Assembly (NCBI GenBank): GCA_947487165.1
Contig: CANKWX010000006.1
Location: forward strand, 1-64,000
From: Burkholderiales bacterium
GTDB lineage: Bacteria > Pseudomonadota > Gammaproteobacteria > Burkholderiales > Burkholderiaceae_E
DNA: 64,000 nt
Direction of reading: 5' to 3'
The notes under the pieces are model-generated. The model did not search any database, was not told the origin of the DNA, and was given only the letters and a program-made list of their open reading frames with translations. A program made the translations under genes and the position numbers. Shown here in pieces: positions 18,934-28,094 of this stretch (positions are counted from its first letter, which is position 1; the number at the start of each line of letters is the position of its first letter).

Positions 18934-20595
18934 ATGTACCGCTACGACCGCTACGACCAGGCTCTGGTCGACGAACGGGTTGCGCAATTTCGCGACCAGA
19001 CCCGCCGCTATCTTGCCGGGGAGCTGCCCGAAGACGAGTTCAAGCCGCTGCGCCTGCAAAACGGCCTGTATGTGCAAAAGCATGCGCCGATGCTGCGAAT
19101 TGCGATTCCTTACGGCACGCTGTCGGCGCTCCAGCTGCGCAAACTCGCCGAGATCTGCGACACCTACGACCGCGGCTACGGGCACTTCAGCACGCGTCAG
19201 AATCTGCAGATCAACTGGCCCGAACTCGCGCGCGTGCCCGATATCCTGGCCGAACTCGCTACGGTCCAGATGCATGGCATCCAGACCAGCGGCAACTGCG
19301 TGCGCAATGTCACCGCCGATCATTTTGCCGGCGTCGCGCCGGATGAACTGGTTGATCCGCGCCCCTATTGCGAGCTGCTGCGCCAGTGGTCGACCTTCCA
19401 TCCCGAATTCACGTTCTTGCCGCGCAAATTCAAGATCGCAGTGTCGGCGTCGGCCGGCGATCGCGCTGCGGTGCAGGTTCACGATATTGGCCTGAAACTG
19501 CTTCGAAATCAGCAGGGTGAGCTGGGTTTCGAGGTTTGGGCGGGCGGCGGTCTGGGGCGCACGCCGGTCATCGCGCCGCTGATCAAGGCCTTCCTGCCCG
19601 AGCCCGAACTGCTCAACTATGTCGAAGCCATCCTGCGGGTCTACAACCGCTTCGGTCGGCGCGACAACCTCTACAAAGCCCGCATCAAGATCCTGGTGCG
19701 CGAACTCGGTGCCGAGCGCTTTGCCAGCGAGGTCGAGGACGAGTGGGCGGCCCTGCGTGGCGGCCCGGCCACTCTGACGCCAGCCGAGCTCGCTCGGGTC
19801 GCGAGCTGCTTCGAGTTGCCGCCCTACCGCACGCTGGCAAGCGACCCGCCGGCACTGCGCGAGGCCATCGAGTTCGTGCCGGGCTTTGCAGCCTGGGCCA
19901 AGCGCAGTGTGCATCCGCATCGTGTGCCCGGCTATGCCGCCGTCGTCATCTCGCTCAAAGCCCATGGTGTCGCGCCGGGCGATGCGACGTCTGCGCAGAT
20001 GCGCGCGGTGGCCGATGCCGCCGAGGCCTTCGGTTTTGGTGAGATCAGGGTCAGCCACCATCAGAACCTGGTGCTGCCCGATGTCGAGCAGCGCTCGTTG
20101 CCGGCGCTGCATGCGCTGCTGAAAAAGCATGGACTGGCCACAGCCAATGTCGGGCTGCTCACCGACATCATTGCTTGTCCGGGCGGCGACTTCTGTTCGC
20201 TGGCCAATGCGGTCGCGATTCCGGTGGCCACCGCGATTCAGGCGCGGTTTGATGATCTCGACGACCTTTTCGATATCGGCGAAATCGAGCTCAACATTTC
20301 GGGCTGCATCAATTCCTGCGGCCATCATCACATCGGCCACATCGGCATTCTTGGCGTCGATAAGGCGGGCGAGGAGTGGTATCAGATCTCGATCGGCGGC
20401 GTGCAGGGGCCGGCGACCGCCATCGGCAAAATTCTTGGCCCGTCGTTTTCGCGCGGCGAGATTCCGGATGTGATCGATCGTCTGATTCGAACCTATGTTT
20501 CGCGGCGCTCGTCGCCTGATGAGCGCTTCATCGAACTCGTGCAACGCGTTGGTATCGAGCCCTTCAAGGAGGCTGTCTATGGCGCATCTCATTGA
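18934..20595 (+). CDS. cysI: Sulfite reductase hemoprotein (nitrite/sulfite reductase family)
   Basis: The 553-residue cytoplasmic enzyme reduces sulfite to sulfide, using siroheme coupled to a 4Fe-4S cluster. The cluster/siroheme cysteines are Cys415 and Cys421 (ACPGGDFC) and Cys458 and Cys462 (GCINSCGHHH). Two ferredoxin-like half-domains are present (HFSTRQNLQINW and RVSHHQNLVL). Its neighbours cobA (siroheme synthesis) and the sulfate importer favour sulfite over nitrite. It overlaps the DUF934 gene by 17 bp. ATG 18934 is the family start. Confidence 0.92.
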   Translation: MYRYDRYDQALVDERVAQFRDQTRRYLAGELPEDEFKPLRLQNGLYVQKHAPMLRIAIPYGTLSALQLRKLAEICDTYDRGYGHFSTRQNLQINWPELARVPDILAELATVQMHGIQTSGNCVRNVTADHFAGVAPDELVDPRPYCELLRQWSTFHPEFTFLPRKFKIAVSASAGDRAAVQVHDIGLKLLRNQQGELGFEVWAGGGLGRTPVIAPLIKAFLPEPELLNYVEAILRVYNRFGRRDNLYKARIKILVRELGAERFASEVEDEWAALRGGPATLTPAELARVASCFELPPYRTLASDPPALREAIEFVPGFAAWAKRSVHPHRVPGYAAVVISLKAHGVAPGDATSAQMRAVADAAEAFGFGEIRVSHHQNLVLPDVEQRSLPALHALLKKHGLATANVGLLTDIIACPGGDFCSLANAVAIPVATAIQARFDDLDDLFDIGEIELNISGCINSCGHHHIGHIGILGVDKAGEEWYQISIGGVQGPATAIGKILGPSFSRGEIPDVIDRLIRTYVSRRSSPDERFIELVQRVGIEPFKEAVYGASH

Positions 20596-21082
20596 TCGTA
20601 ACGGGCTGCGGCCCGACAGCTGGGTGCTCTTCGACGGCGATGCCGGCTCGATCGCACCGCAGGCCGATCTGCTGATTTCCTTTGACGAATGGCGCGAGCG
20701 CGCCCAGGTCTGGCAACAGCATGCCGGGCGTCTCGGTCTGCTGGTCTCGCCGTCCGATGATGTCAAGGCGCTCGCCGCCGATATCGATCGCTTTGCAATG
20801 GTCGCGGTGCACTTCCCGAAATTCAACGATGGGCGCGGCTACTCGAGCGCGCGCCTGCTGCGCGAGCGGCTCGGGTTTGCCGGCGAGCTGCGTGCGGTCG
20901 GTGATGTGCTGCGCGATCAGCTCTTTTTGCTGGCGCGTTGCGGATTCGACAGCTTTGCCTTGCGCGCCGATCAGGATCCGGTCGCGGCACTGTCGGCGTT
21001 CAGAGACTTCAGCGTGCGCTATCAGGCTGCCACCGACGAAGTGCTGCCGCTGTTTCGCCGGCGCAGCGCGCTGGCTGCATGA
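20579..21082 (+). CDS. DUF934 family protein of the sulfite-reduction operon
   Basis: This 167-residue protein belongs to DUF934, a family that almost always sits next to cysI in proteobacteria. Typical motifs are VHFPKFNDGRGYSSARLLRERLGF and GDVLRDQLFLLARCGFDSF in its middle and C-terminal half. Its role is not firmly established; an accessory or electron-transfer-related role in sulfite reduction has been suggested by gene context. It overlaps cysI by 17 bp and cobA by 4 bp (ATGA), so all three are translationally coupled. Confidence 0.9.
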   Translation: MAHLIDRNGLRPDSWVLFDGDAGSIAPQADLLISFDEWRERAQVWQQHAGRLGLLVSPSDDVKALAADIDRFAMVAVHFPKFNDGRGYSSARLLRERLGFAGELRAVGDVLRDQLFLLARCGFDSFALRADQDPVAALSAFRDFSVRYQAATDEVLPLFRRRSALAA

Positions 21083-21903
21083 ACGCGAGACCAGGTACGA
21101 CACCCGGGCTGTCGATGAGTGCGGCACAAGACACGTCGACTCGCTTGCCGGGCAAGGTCTGGTTTGTCGGCGCCGGCCCGGGCAGCGCCGATCTGCTCAC
21201 CGTGCGGGCAATTCGTGTTCTCGCCCGCGCCGACATCGTCCTGCACGATGCCCTGATGAGCGACGAAATGCTCGAGTGGGCACCCACCGCGCGTCATATT
21301 GCGGTTGGCAAGCGCAGCGGCGGTGTCTCGACCGAGCAGCGTTTCATCGACCGCACCCTGGTCGAATCCGCCCGCCATCACGCGGTGGTGGTGCGTCTGA
21401 AGGGTGGTGACCCGACGGTGTTTGCCCGTCTCGATGAAGAAATTGATGCGCTCGATGCTGCCGGCATCGAGTGGGAGATCGTGCCGGGCATCACCGCGGC
21501 CAGTTCGGCGGCCGCCGCTGCTGGCCACTCACTGACCCGACGCGGCGTGTCGCGCAGCGTGCAGATCGTGACGCCGCGACTCGGACGCGGCGAGGCCCAG
21601 ACAGCTCACTGGGCCGATGGCTTGAGCCCGGCTGCCACGGTCGTGCTCTATATGGCGGGCCAGATTGCCGGCGATTGTGCGGCGGCCCTCATGACTCGTG
21701 GCTTTGCGCCCGAGACGCCGGTGGTCTGCGTGCACGGTGCCTCGTGGCCCGACCAGAGCGTCGAGCGAACGACGCTTGGTGCACTGGCAGTCTCTGGTCT
21801 GACCGTTGATGAGCGTCCGGTGGCAGTGCTGGTTGGTGCGGCGGTGGCAGAGCGCCTGCGCGATGCCGGATCAACCTGGCCTGATCTGCTTCGCTACGCC
21901 TGA
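21079..21903 (+). CDS. cobA: Uroporphyrinogen-III C-methyltransferase
   Basis: The enzyme uses two S-adenosylmethionines to turn uroporphyrinogen III into precorrin-2, the precursor of siroheme needed by CysI. The 274-residue protein shows WFVGAGPGSADLLTVRA (residues about 29-45), RLKGGDPTVFAR and VPGITAASSAAAAAGHSLTRRG. It lacks the CysG N-terminal dehydrogenase/ferrochelatase domain, so those steps must be encoded elsewhere. ATG 21079 overlaps the DUF934 stop; the gene converges on cysA with only 6 bp between. Confidence 0.94.
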   Translation: MNARPGTTPGLSMSAAQDTSTRLPGKVWFVGAGPGSADLLTVRAIRVLARADIVLHDALMSDEMLEWAPTARHIAVGKRSGGVSTEQRFIDRTLVESARHHAVVVRLKGGDPTVFARLDEEIDALDAAGIEWEIVPGITAASSAAAAAGHSLTRRGVSRSVQIVTPRLGRGEAQTAHWADGLSPAATVVLYMAGQIAGDCAAALMTRGFAPETPVVCVHGASWPDQSVERTTLGALAVSGLTVDERPVAVLVGAAVAERLRDAGSTWPDLLRYA

Positions 21904-21909
21904 GGCGCG

Positions 21910-22968
21910 TCAGGTCCTCGGCGACACATCGGACGGCGCGTCGGTGGCAGCGAACCGGGTGACGCGTCTCGGGCGCAAGTGCACACGCACGCCTGGCACC
22001 AGACCGAGCCGATCGCGCAGCGCGGTGAAGCGCTCGCGCGGCAACTCGACGTCCACATCGCTGTTGTCTGACTCGCGCTTGAACTCGATGCGCGTGTTCG
22101 GACCGACCGTCAGCGTCTGACTGAGCGTGACCGCCCAGGTGTCGTCGCCGGCCTCGGCCAGGATCTCCAGCTCGTGCGGACGAACATAACTGACCTCGTT
22201 GGCGAGGGTGCCGCCTGGCGGATGACCGAGTCGACCATGGAACAGGTTCACATCGCCAAGAAACTGCAGCACGAAGGGCGTGGCCGGATGATCGTAGACC
22301 TCGTCCGGGCTGCCCTGCTGCTCGATGCGCCCCTGGTTCATGACCACCACCCGGTCGGCAACTTCCATCGCCTCGTCCTGGTCGTGGGTGACGAAGACGC
22401 TGGTCACATGCACTTCGTCGTGCAGGCGGCGCAGCCAGCGGCGCAGCTCCTTGCGCACCTTGGCGTCCAGTGCGCCGAAGGGTTCGTCGAGCAGCAGCAC
22501 CTTGGGCTCGACCGCGAGCGCTCGGGCCAGCGCAATGCGCTGGCGCTGCCCGCCGGAAAGCTGGTGAGGGTAGCGATCGGCCAGCCAGTCGAGCTGCACC
22601 AGCTCGAGCAACTGCATCACCCGGGACCTGATTTCCGCTTCGCCCGGGCGTGTGTGCCTGGGCCGCACGCGCAGCCCGAAGGCCACGTTCTCGAAGATCG
22701 ACATATGGCCGAACAGGGCGTAGTGCTGGAACACGAAGCCAACCTTGCGGTCGCGCGCATCGGTATTCGTTGCATCCTCGCCGTGAAACAGCACGCTGCC
22801 GGAGTCTGCCACTTCGAGCCCGGCAATGATGCGCAACAGGGTGGTCTTGCCGCAGCCCGATGGCCCCAGCAATGCGACCAGTTCACCGGCCGGGATGTCC
22901 AGGTTGAGGTTGTCGCAGGCGACGGTCGCGCCGAAGCGGCGGTTGAGGTTTCTGACTTCAATGCTCAT
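21910..22968 (-). CDS. cysA: Sulfate/thiosulfate ABC importer ATP-binding protein
   Basis: CysA powers sulfate/thiosulfate import. The 352-residue protein has Walker [10 protein letters not shown] near residue 36, the signature [15 protein letters not shown], Walker [17 protein letters not shown] and the H-loop [12 protein letters not shown], followed by a TOBE-like regulatory C-terminus (YVRPHELEI onward). Its ATG (22968) overlaps the cysW stop by 4 bp, so it is translated with the permeases. Confidence 0.96.
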   Translation of the reverse strand: MSIEVRNLNRRFGATVACDNLNLDIPAGELVALLGPSGCGKTTLLRIIAGLEVADSGSVLFHGEDATNTDARDRKVGFVFQHYALFGHMSIFENVAFGLRVRPRHTRPGEAEIRSRVMQLLELVQLDWLADRYPHQLSGGQRQRIALARALAVEPKVLLLDEPFGALDAKVRKELRRWLRRLHDEVHVTSVFVTHDQDEAMEVADRVVVMNQGRIEQQGSPDEVYDHPATPFVLQFLGDVNLFHGRLGHPPGGTLANEVSYVRPHELEILAEAGDDTWAVTLSQTLTVGPNTRIEFKRESDNSDVDVELPRERFTALRDRLGLVPGVRVHLRPRRVTRFAATDAPSDVSPRT

Positions 22969-23882
22969 TCGCTTCTGTCTCCCATCTCGCGCTTCTGACC
23001 CTTTACACGCTGCTCGATCAGATATTTCACGACCAGCGTCACCAACGCCAGCGCAGCGAGCAGCGAGGCCACCGCGAAGGCAGCGGCGAACTGGTATTCG
23101 TTGTAGACGATTTCGATGTGCAGCGGCATGGTGTTGGTCTGGCCACGGATATGCCCGGACACCACGCTGACCGCACCGAACTCGCCCATCGCCCGGGCGT
23201 TGCACAGAATCACGCCGTAGAGCAGCGCCCATTTGATGTTGGGCAGCGTCACTCGCCAGAAGATCTGCCAGCCGCTTGCGCCGAGCACGCGCGCGGCTTC
23301 TTCCTGCTCGATACCCTGCGCCTGCATGAGCGGGATCAGCTCGCGGGCGATGAACGGGAAGGTGACAAAGACCGTGGCCAGCACAATGCCGGGTACCGCA
23401 AAGATGACCTTCAGGTCGTGGTCGCGCAGCCACTCGCCGAACCAGCCCTGCAGACCAAACACCAGGACGAAGATCAGACCTGCAATCACCGGGCTGACCG
23501 AGAACGGCAGGTCGATCAGCGTGAGCAGCAGGCCCTTGCCGCGAAAGTCGAACTTGGTGATGGCCCAGGCTGCCGCCATGCCAAACACCAGATTCATCGG
23601 CACGCTGATGATGGTGGCAATCAGCGTGAGCTTGATTGCCGACAGCGCATCCGGTTCGGTGATGGCCGCGAGGTAGACGTCGATGCCCTTTTTGAAGGCC
23701 TCGTAAAAGACCGTGGCCAGGGGCACGAAGAGGAACAGCGTCATGAAGGCAAGCGCCACACCGATCAATACAGCTTGCACCCACGCAGGCTCGGTGGTGG
23801 CCTGTCGCAAGGCTCGGGGTGCCACGCCCGACGTCGCAGATGCGACCGGCTCGGTGGAAAGGTGGGGCCTGGCGGTGTTCAC
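22965..23882 (-). CDS. cysW: Sulfate ABC importer permease CysW
   Basis: The 305-residue inner-membrane permease has about six hydrophobic segments and the cytoplasmic EAA loop [21 protein letters not shown] that docks on CysA. It begins at GTG 23882, sharing 4 bp with the end of cysT. About 30 hydrophilic residues precede the first membrane segment. Confidence 0.94.
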   Translation of the reverse strand: MNTARPHLSTEPVASATSGVAPRALRQATTEPAWVQAVLIGVALAFMTLFLFVPLATVFYEAFKKGIDVYLAAITEPDALSAIKLTLIATIISVPMNLVFGMAAAWAITKFDFRGKGLLLTLIDLPFSVSPVIAGLIFVLVFGLQGWFGEWLRDHDLKVIFAVPGIVLATVFVTFPFIARELIPLMQAQGIEQEEAARVLGASGWQIFWRVTLPNIKWALLYGVILCNARAMGEFGAVSVVSGHIRGQTNTMPLHIEIVYNEYQFAAAFAVASLLAALALVTLVVKYLIEQRVKGQKREMGDRSE

Positions 23883-24715
23883 AGACCGCCCTGGCGTTTG
23901 CGTGCCCAGGCCTGCAGCAGGTTGATGGCCAGCAGCAGCACGAACGCTGCCACCAGCATCACCACCGCAATCGCGGTGGCGCCTGCGTAGTCGTATTGTT
24001 CGAGCTTGGTGATGATCAGCAGCGGCGTAATCTCGCTGACCATCGGCATGTTGCCGGCGATAAAGATCACCGAACCGTATTCGCCCAGCGCGCGCGCAAA
24101 TGCGAGCGCGAAGCCGGTCAGCAGCGCCGGCATCAGGATCGGGAAGATCACCTTGGTGAAGGTCTGCCAGCGGCTCGCGCCCAAGGTGGCCGCGGCCTCT
24201 TCGAATTCACGGTTGATGTCTTCGAGCACCGGCTGCAGCGTGCGCACCACGAACGGCAAGCCGATGAAGACCAGCGCCACCCAGACCCCCACTGGGGTGT
24301 AACTGACCTTGAAAGGCAGCCACTGCCCGATCAAGCCGTTTTGCGAATAGATCGCGGTCAGTGCGATGCCGGCGACCGCAGTCGGCAAGGCAAAGGGCAG
24401 ATCGACCAGCGCGTCGATCAGGCGCTTGGCCGGGAAGCGGTAGCGCACCAGCACCCACGCGATGATGAGTCCGAAAAAGGCATTGAGCAGCGCCGCCAGA
24501 AACGAGGCGCCGAAGGTCAGGCGATAGGACGCCACCACCCGCGGGGTGGTGGTGGCATCGAGGAACTGCTGCCAGGTGAGCGTGAAGGTCTTGAGGAACG
24601 CCGCCGACAGCGGAATCAGCACGATCAGGCTGGTGTAGAGCAGGGCGAAGCCGAGCGCCAGGTCGAAACCCGGCAGCACCGTGTGCCGCTTGAGCAGCGT
24701 GCGCGAGAGGATCAT
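23879..24715 (-). CDS. cysT: Sulfate ABC importer permease CysT (CysU)
   Basis: This 278-residue inner-membrane permease pairs with CysW. It opens with [21 protein letters not shown], the usual first membrane span of CysT, and carries the EAA loop [21 protein letters not shown] and [19 protein letters not shown]. It follows the sulfate-binding protein gene by 34 bp in the order sbp-cysT-cysW-cysA. Confidence 0.94.
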   Translation of the reverse strand: MILSRTLLKRHTVLPGFDLALGFALLYTSLIVLIPLSAAFLKTFTLTWQQFLDATTTPRVVASYRLTFGASFLAALLNAFFGLIIAWVLVRYRFPAKRLIDALVDLPFALPTAVAGIALTAIYSQNGLIGQWLPFKVSYTPVGVWVALVFIGLPFVVRTLQPVLEDINREFEEAAATLGASRWQTFTKVIFPILMPALLTGFALAFARALGEYGSVIFIAGNMPMVSEITPLLIITKLEQYDYAGATAIAVVMLVAAFVLLLAINLLQAWARKRQGGL

Positions 24716-24749
24716 GTTCGTCGGGGCTGTGCCGCGCTCAGTGCCGGGC

Positions 24750-25766
24750 TCAGCGCGCCTTGGCCGCAGCGATCACCTGATCGTAGAGGCCGCCGTCGTT
24801 GAAGTGCTCTTTTTGCGCCTGGGTCCAGCCACCGAAGACCTCGTCGACGGTGAAGGTATTGACCTTCGGAAACGCCTTGGCATAACGGGTCAGCACCTTC
24901 TCGCTTCGCGGCCGCATGTTGTGCCGGGCGGCGATTTCCTGCCCGGCGTCAGTGTACAGGAACTGGAGGTAGGCCTCGGCCTGCTTGCGCGTGCCGCGTC
25001 TGTCCACCACCTTGTCGACCACGCTCACCGGGTTCTCGGCCAGGATCGTACGGCTCGGGTAAATCACTTCAAAGCCGCCGCCGAATTCTTTCTCGATCAG
25101 CGGTGCTTCGCTCTCGAAGGTGACCAGCGCATCACCGAGATTACGCTGCGCAAAGGTCGTGGTCGCGCCGCGCCCGCCACCGTCGAGCACTGGCACATTG
25201 GCGAAGATGCGCGTGACCAGCGCCCTGGCCGCCTCGGGGCTGAGCCCGCCCTTGATGCCGGCGCCCCAGGCGGCGAGGTAGGTGTAGCGACCGTTACCCG
25301 AGGTCTTGGGATTCGGGATGATCACACCGATGCCCGGGCGACCGAGGTCGCTCCAGTCGCGGATGTTTTTCGGGTTGCCCTTGCGCACCAGGATCACCGA
25401 CACCGAGGTGGTCGGCGCGCTGTTGTTCGGCAGCCGCTTGGCCCAGTCCTGCGGAACAAGCTTGCCACGCTCGAACAGGATGTCGATGTCATTGGCCTGA
25501 TTCATCGTGATGACGTCGGCCTCCAGCCCGTCCGCAACGCTGCGCGCCTGGCGACTCGACCCACCGTGGCTCTGGTTCAGGGTGAGGTCATCGCCTGTGG
25601 TCTTCTTCCAGTGCGCGGCAAAGACGGTGTTGAAGTCCTTGTAAAACTCGCGCGAGACGTCATAGCTGACGTTCAGCAGGGTGATGTCCCTGGCGTGGGC
25701 CGTGCCGGCGACGAGCGCCAGGGCGCCCAGCGCGAGAAGGCGGCGAATGAGCAAGAAGCGGGTCAT
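24750..25766 (-). CDS. sbp: Periplasmic sulfate-binding protein
   Basis: The 338-residue protein captures sulfate in the periplasm for CysTWA. A Sec signal peptide spans residues 1-25 (MTRFLLIRR, hydrophobic core, cleavage after AHA). The mature part shows ITLLNVSYDVSREFYKDFN and NQSHGGSSRQARSVADGLEADVITMNQ, the SGGS-like sulfate-binding region, plus PKTSGNGRYTYLAAWG. It is first in the operon; GAGGA lies about 10 bp before the ATG. Confidence 0.95.
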   Translation of the reverse strand: MTRFLLIRRLLALGALALVAGTAHARDITLLNVSYDVSREFYKDFNTVFAAHWKKTTGDDLTLNQSHGGSSRQARSVADGLEADVITMNQANDIDILFERGKLVPQDWAKRLPNNSAPTTSVSVILVRKGNPKNIRDWSDLGRPGIGVIIPNPKTSGNGRYTYLAAWGAGIKGGLSPEAARALVTRIFANVPVLDGGGRGATTTFAQRNLGDALVTFESEAPLIEKEFGGGFEVIYPSRTILAENPVSVVDKVVDRRGTRKQAEAYLQFLYTDAGQEIAARHNMRPRSEKVLTRYAKAFPKVNTFTVDEVFGGWTQAQKEHFNDGGLYDQVIAAAKAR

Positions 25767-26084
25767 GGTCAGAGTCCTCGGCAGTTTGAAACCTCAATGC
25801 CGGGATAGTAGGCAGGCCTGTCGGGCGGGCGAACGATTGAAAACGCCCTTGCTTATGCAGATTCGCGGACTTACTTGTGCGGAATCATCAATGCCGCGAG
25901 AGGCTGCCCGGGATCGATGGTCGGGCCGACCGTGCCTTGCGCCTGCGATATTGCTTTCGCTGCACCCCTTTTTCGCACCGGCCGCCAGCCTGCCTTGCCT
26001 CGGTCTACAATGGTTCCTTGCCTTCAATCCTCAGATGCAAAGTCTGATGAGCCTTTGAAGCTTTCTCGTTGACCCGGGCTGTCT
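25767..26084. other. Intergenic region between divergent sbp and hfq-like genes
   Basis: This 318-bp gap must hold the sbp promoter and probably that of the hfq-like gene. On the minus strand TACTAT (25810-25805) with TTCGCC 17 bp upstream is a weak candidate sbp promoter. On the plus strand TACAAT (26006-26011) is a fair -10 without a matching -35. I see no riboswitch, tRNA or reliable small gene. Confidence 0.3.
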
Positions 26085-26540
26085 TTGAAGAAACCCCCCT
26101 CAGATCCCAAGAGTCGCCAGTTTCTCGAGCTCAACCGATACCGGCGCGAGCGCGTGATGCTGCACATCTATCTGCTCAGCGGAACCCGTTTCACAGGACG
26201 TCTGCGTTCATTTGACGTGCACACCCTGCTGATCGAGACACAGCAGGGCGATATGGTCATCTATGCCCATGCGATCAGCACAATCGAGCCGGCGCTCAAT
26301 GTCCGCGGGCGGCGTGCGCCGGGTGCTGCCGCACCGGCTCGTCGCTTTGATATCGGCGGCGCACCGCGCCGCATGCCGTTTTCAAACGCCAACCAGTTGC
26401 CGGCCGAGGGCTCGACGCAATTCGAAGGCATGCCCGATACCGATCCGGATGTCGAATTTCCGCCGACTGCGCCGCCCACACGCAGCCCTGCCCCGACGGT
26501 GACCATCGTGCGCCGGCGCTCGAGGCTTGTTCAGAAGTAG
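26085..26540 (+). CDS. Hfq2-like Sm-fold RNA-binding protein with long C-terminal tail
   Basis: Residues about 12-68 align with the Hfq core: RRERVMLHIYLLSGTRFTGRLRSFD matches the first Sm motif with its rim arginines, and DMVIYAHAISTI matches the second. In Hfq the latter reads YKHAIS, so the lysine of the proximal RNA-binding site is replaced by alanine while the histidine is kept. A roughly 80-residue Pro/Arg-rich tail follows, giving 151 residues against about 80 for ordinary Hfq. Burkholderia species are known to carry a second, longer Hfq. The start is TTG 26085 (or CTG 26079) without a clear ribosome site. Confidence 0.82.
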   Translation: MKKPPSDPKSRQFLELNRYRRERVMLHIYLLSGTRFTGRLRSFDVHTLLIETQQGDMVIYAHAISTIEPALNVRGRRAPGAAAPARRFDIGGAPRRMPFSNANQLPAEGSTQFEGMPDTDPDVEFPPTAPPTRSPAPTVTIVRRRSRLVQK

Positions 26541-26548
26541 ATCGCAAG

Positions 26549-26566
26549 CTGACTCGGCTGAGTCAG
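26549..26566. terminator. Hairpin between convergent hfq-like and MFS genes
   Basis: CTGACTC and GAGTCAG form a perfect 7-bp stem with a 4-base loop (GGCT), between the ends of two convergent genes. There is no T-run on either side, so termination is uncertain. Confidence 0.35.
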
Positions 26567-26612
26567 GCAAAGGCTTGGCTGCCACGCCGATGTGAGGCGG
26601 CGCAGGCTCGGT

Positions 26613-28094
26613 TCAGGGCTTGAGTCGGCTGACTGCCGGGATGAGCAATGCGATCGCGCCCGCCATGCCGCAGGCACTCGCCGCCACCGTGAACGCCATG
26701 GTGAAGGCCGCCCCAAGCGCCGTCCGGTCGGCGGTCAGGATCGAGCTGGCATTGCCGACCGCAGCCAGAATGAGCGAGGTGAGCACCGCGATGCCGATGA
26801 CGCCGCCAAATGATCGAAAGAGCGACACCGTAGCGGTGGCCACGCCAACCATGGCCGGACCGACCGCCATTTGCGCGGCGACCGTCAGGACTGGCAGGGT
26901 GAACCCCACACCCAGGCCGAGCGGGATCATCAGCATCGCCAGGCCGACTCCCGCTTTCGGCGAGATGAAGGCAATGCCAAGCAGCGCCAGACACGACAAC
27001 AGGCAACCTCCAGCGGCAATCCAGCCAATCTGGGGCACTTTGAGCATCACGCGGCCCGAGGTGAAGGCGCCTGCGGGAACTGCCAGCGTGAGGGCGATCA
27101 GGCGCACTGCAACCTGATCGGCCCGGGCCTCGCCCACGGTCTGCATCGACAAGGGCAGCAGCACCGTGCATCCGACCAGCACAAAAAAGGTGAGCGCGGT
27201 GACCAGGCAGCAGGCCATGACTGTGCGGTTGCGAAACAGTGCCAACGGCAGGATGGGTTCGGCCGCATCGGACTCGCGCCAGCCCCACAGCCCGAGCAGC
27301 GCCACGCCAAGCGCAATCAGACTCAGGGTCGAGGTGCCGAACCAGCCCGCGCCCTGGCCGATGCGGGTGAGCGCAATCAGGATGACCGCGATACCGGCTG
27401 CCAGCAGCGCTGCACCCAGCCAGTCGATGCGGGCCTCGCGTCGCGACTCGCCGGCGGCCGGCAACACCCGCATGACCATGAAGATCGCAAAGGCCGCGAG
27501 CGGCAGATTCACCAGGAAGATCGAGCGCCAGCCAAGGTGCTCGGTCAGATAGCCGCCGAGCAGGGGGGCGGCCAGGGCCGAGGACGCAAACACGCCCGAG
27601 AAATAGCCCTGGTATCGGCCGCGAGCCGGTCCCGAGACGAAATCGGCGATTGCTGTCTGAGAAAGCGCAAACAGCGCGCCGCTGCCCAAACCCTGCAGCA
27701 CCCGTGAGGCGATCAGCATCGGCATCGACACCGACACCGTGCACATCAGCGAGCCGACGATGGCGGTCGACATCGCAATCAGCAACATGCGGCGTCGGCC
27801 GTGCAGATCCGACAACTTGCCGTAGACCGGCGTGGCGATCGTGCCGGCCACCAGATAGCCGGCCATCACCCAGGCGATCAGCGACAGGTCGTTGAGCTCG
27901 CGGCCGATGGTGAGTAGCGCAATCGGCACCATCGACTGGTCGATCGCCCCGAGAAACGTGGCCGGCAAGAGCCCGAGCACCACCCGTTTGATCTGCTCGG
28001 GCGTGCGTTCGGGCGGGCTGTGTGGCTCGGTCTGAATGACGCTGGCTGATGGGCTTGCGGGTGCGTCGCTCGAACCGTGCGCCTCAGGCGCCAA
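26613..28094 (-). CDS. MFS drug/metabolite exporter of the DHA2 (14-helix) type
   Basis: The 493-residue inner-membrane protein has the MFS start GLLPATFLGAIDQSMVPIALLTIG, motif A GKLSDLHGRRRMLL between helices 2 and 3, and about 14 hydrophobic segments, as in EmrB-type proton-driven exporters. No homologous open frame continues upstream. The start is uncertain: TTG 28094, inside the end of the SDR gene (11-bp overlap), is the first plausible codon; a GTG closer to the first helix is possible. The substrate is unknown. Overlap with the SDR gene suggests one operon downstream of gcdH. Confidence 0.85.
   Translation of the reverse strand: MAPEAHGSSDAPASPSASVIQTEPHSPPERTPEQIKRVVLGLLPATFLGAIDQSMVPIALLTIGRELNDLSLIAWVMAGYLVAGTIATPVYGKLSDLHGRRRMLLIAMSTAIVGSLMCTVSVSMPMLIASRVLQGLGSGALFALSQTAIADFVSGPARGRYQGYFSGVFASSALAAPLLGGYLTEHLGWRSIFLVNLPLAAFAIFMVMRVLPAAGESRREARIDWLGAALLAAGIAVILIALTRIGQGAGWFGTSTLSLIALGVALLGLWGWRESDAAEPILPLALFRNRTVMACCLVTALTFFVLVGCTVLLPLSMQTVGEARADQVAVRLIALTLAVPAGAFTSGRVMLKVPQIGWIAAGGCLLSCLALLGIAFISPKAGVGLAMLMIPLGLGVGFTLPVLTVAAQMAVGPAMVGVATATVSLFRSFGGVIGIAVLTSLILAAVGNASSILTADRTALGAAFTMAFTVAASACGMAGAIALLIPAVSRLKP

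Noticed and set aside
18133-20826. An 897-residue minus-strand frame opposite boxA and cysI
   Set aside because: It is a shadow of two strongly supported genes and crosses their intergenic region; no domain is visible.
22965-24715. cysW and cysT as a recent gene duplication
   Set aside because: They are ancient paralogous permeases found together in most sulfate importers; nothing here is unusual.
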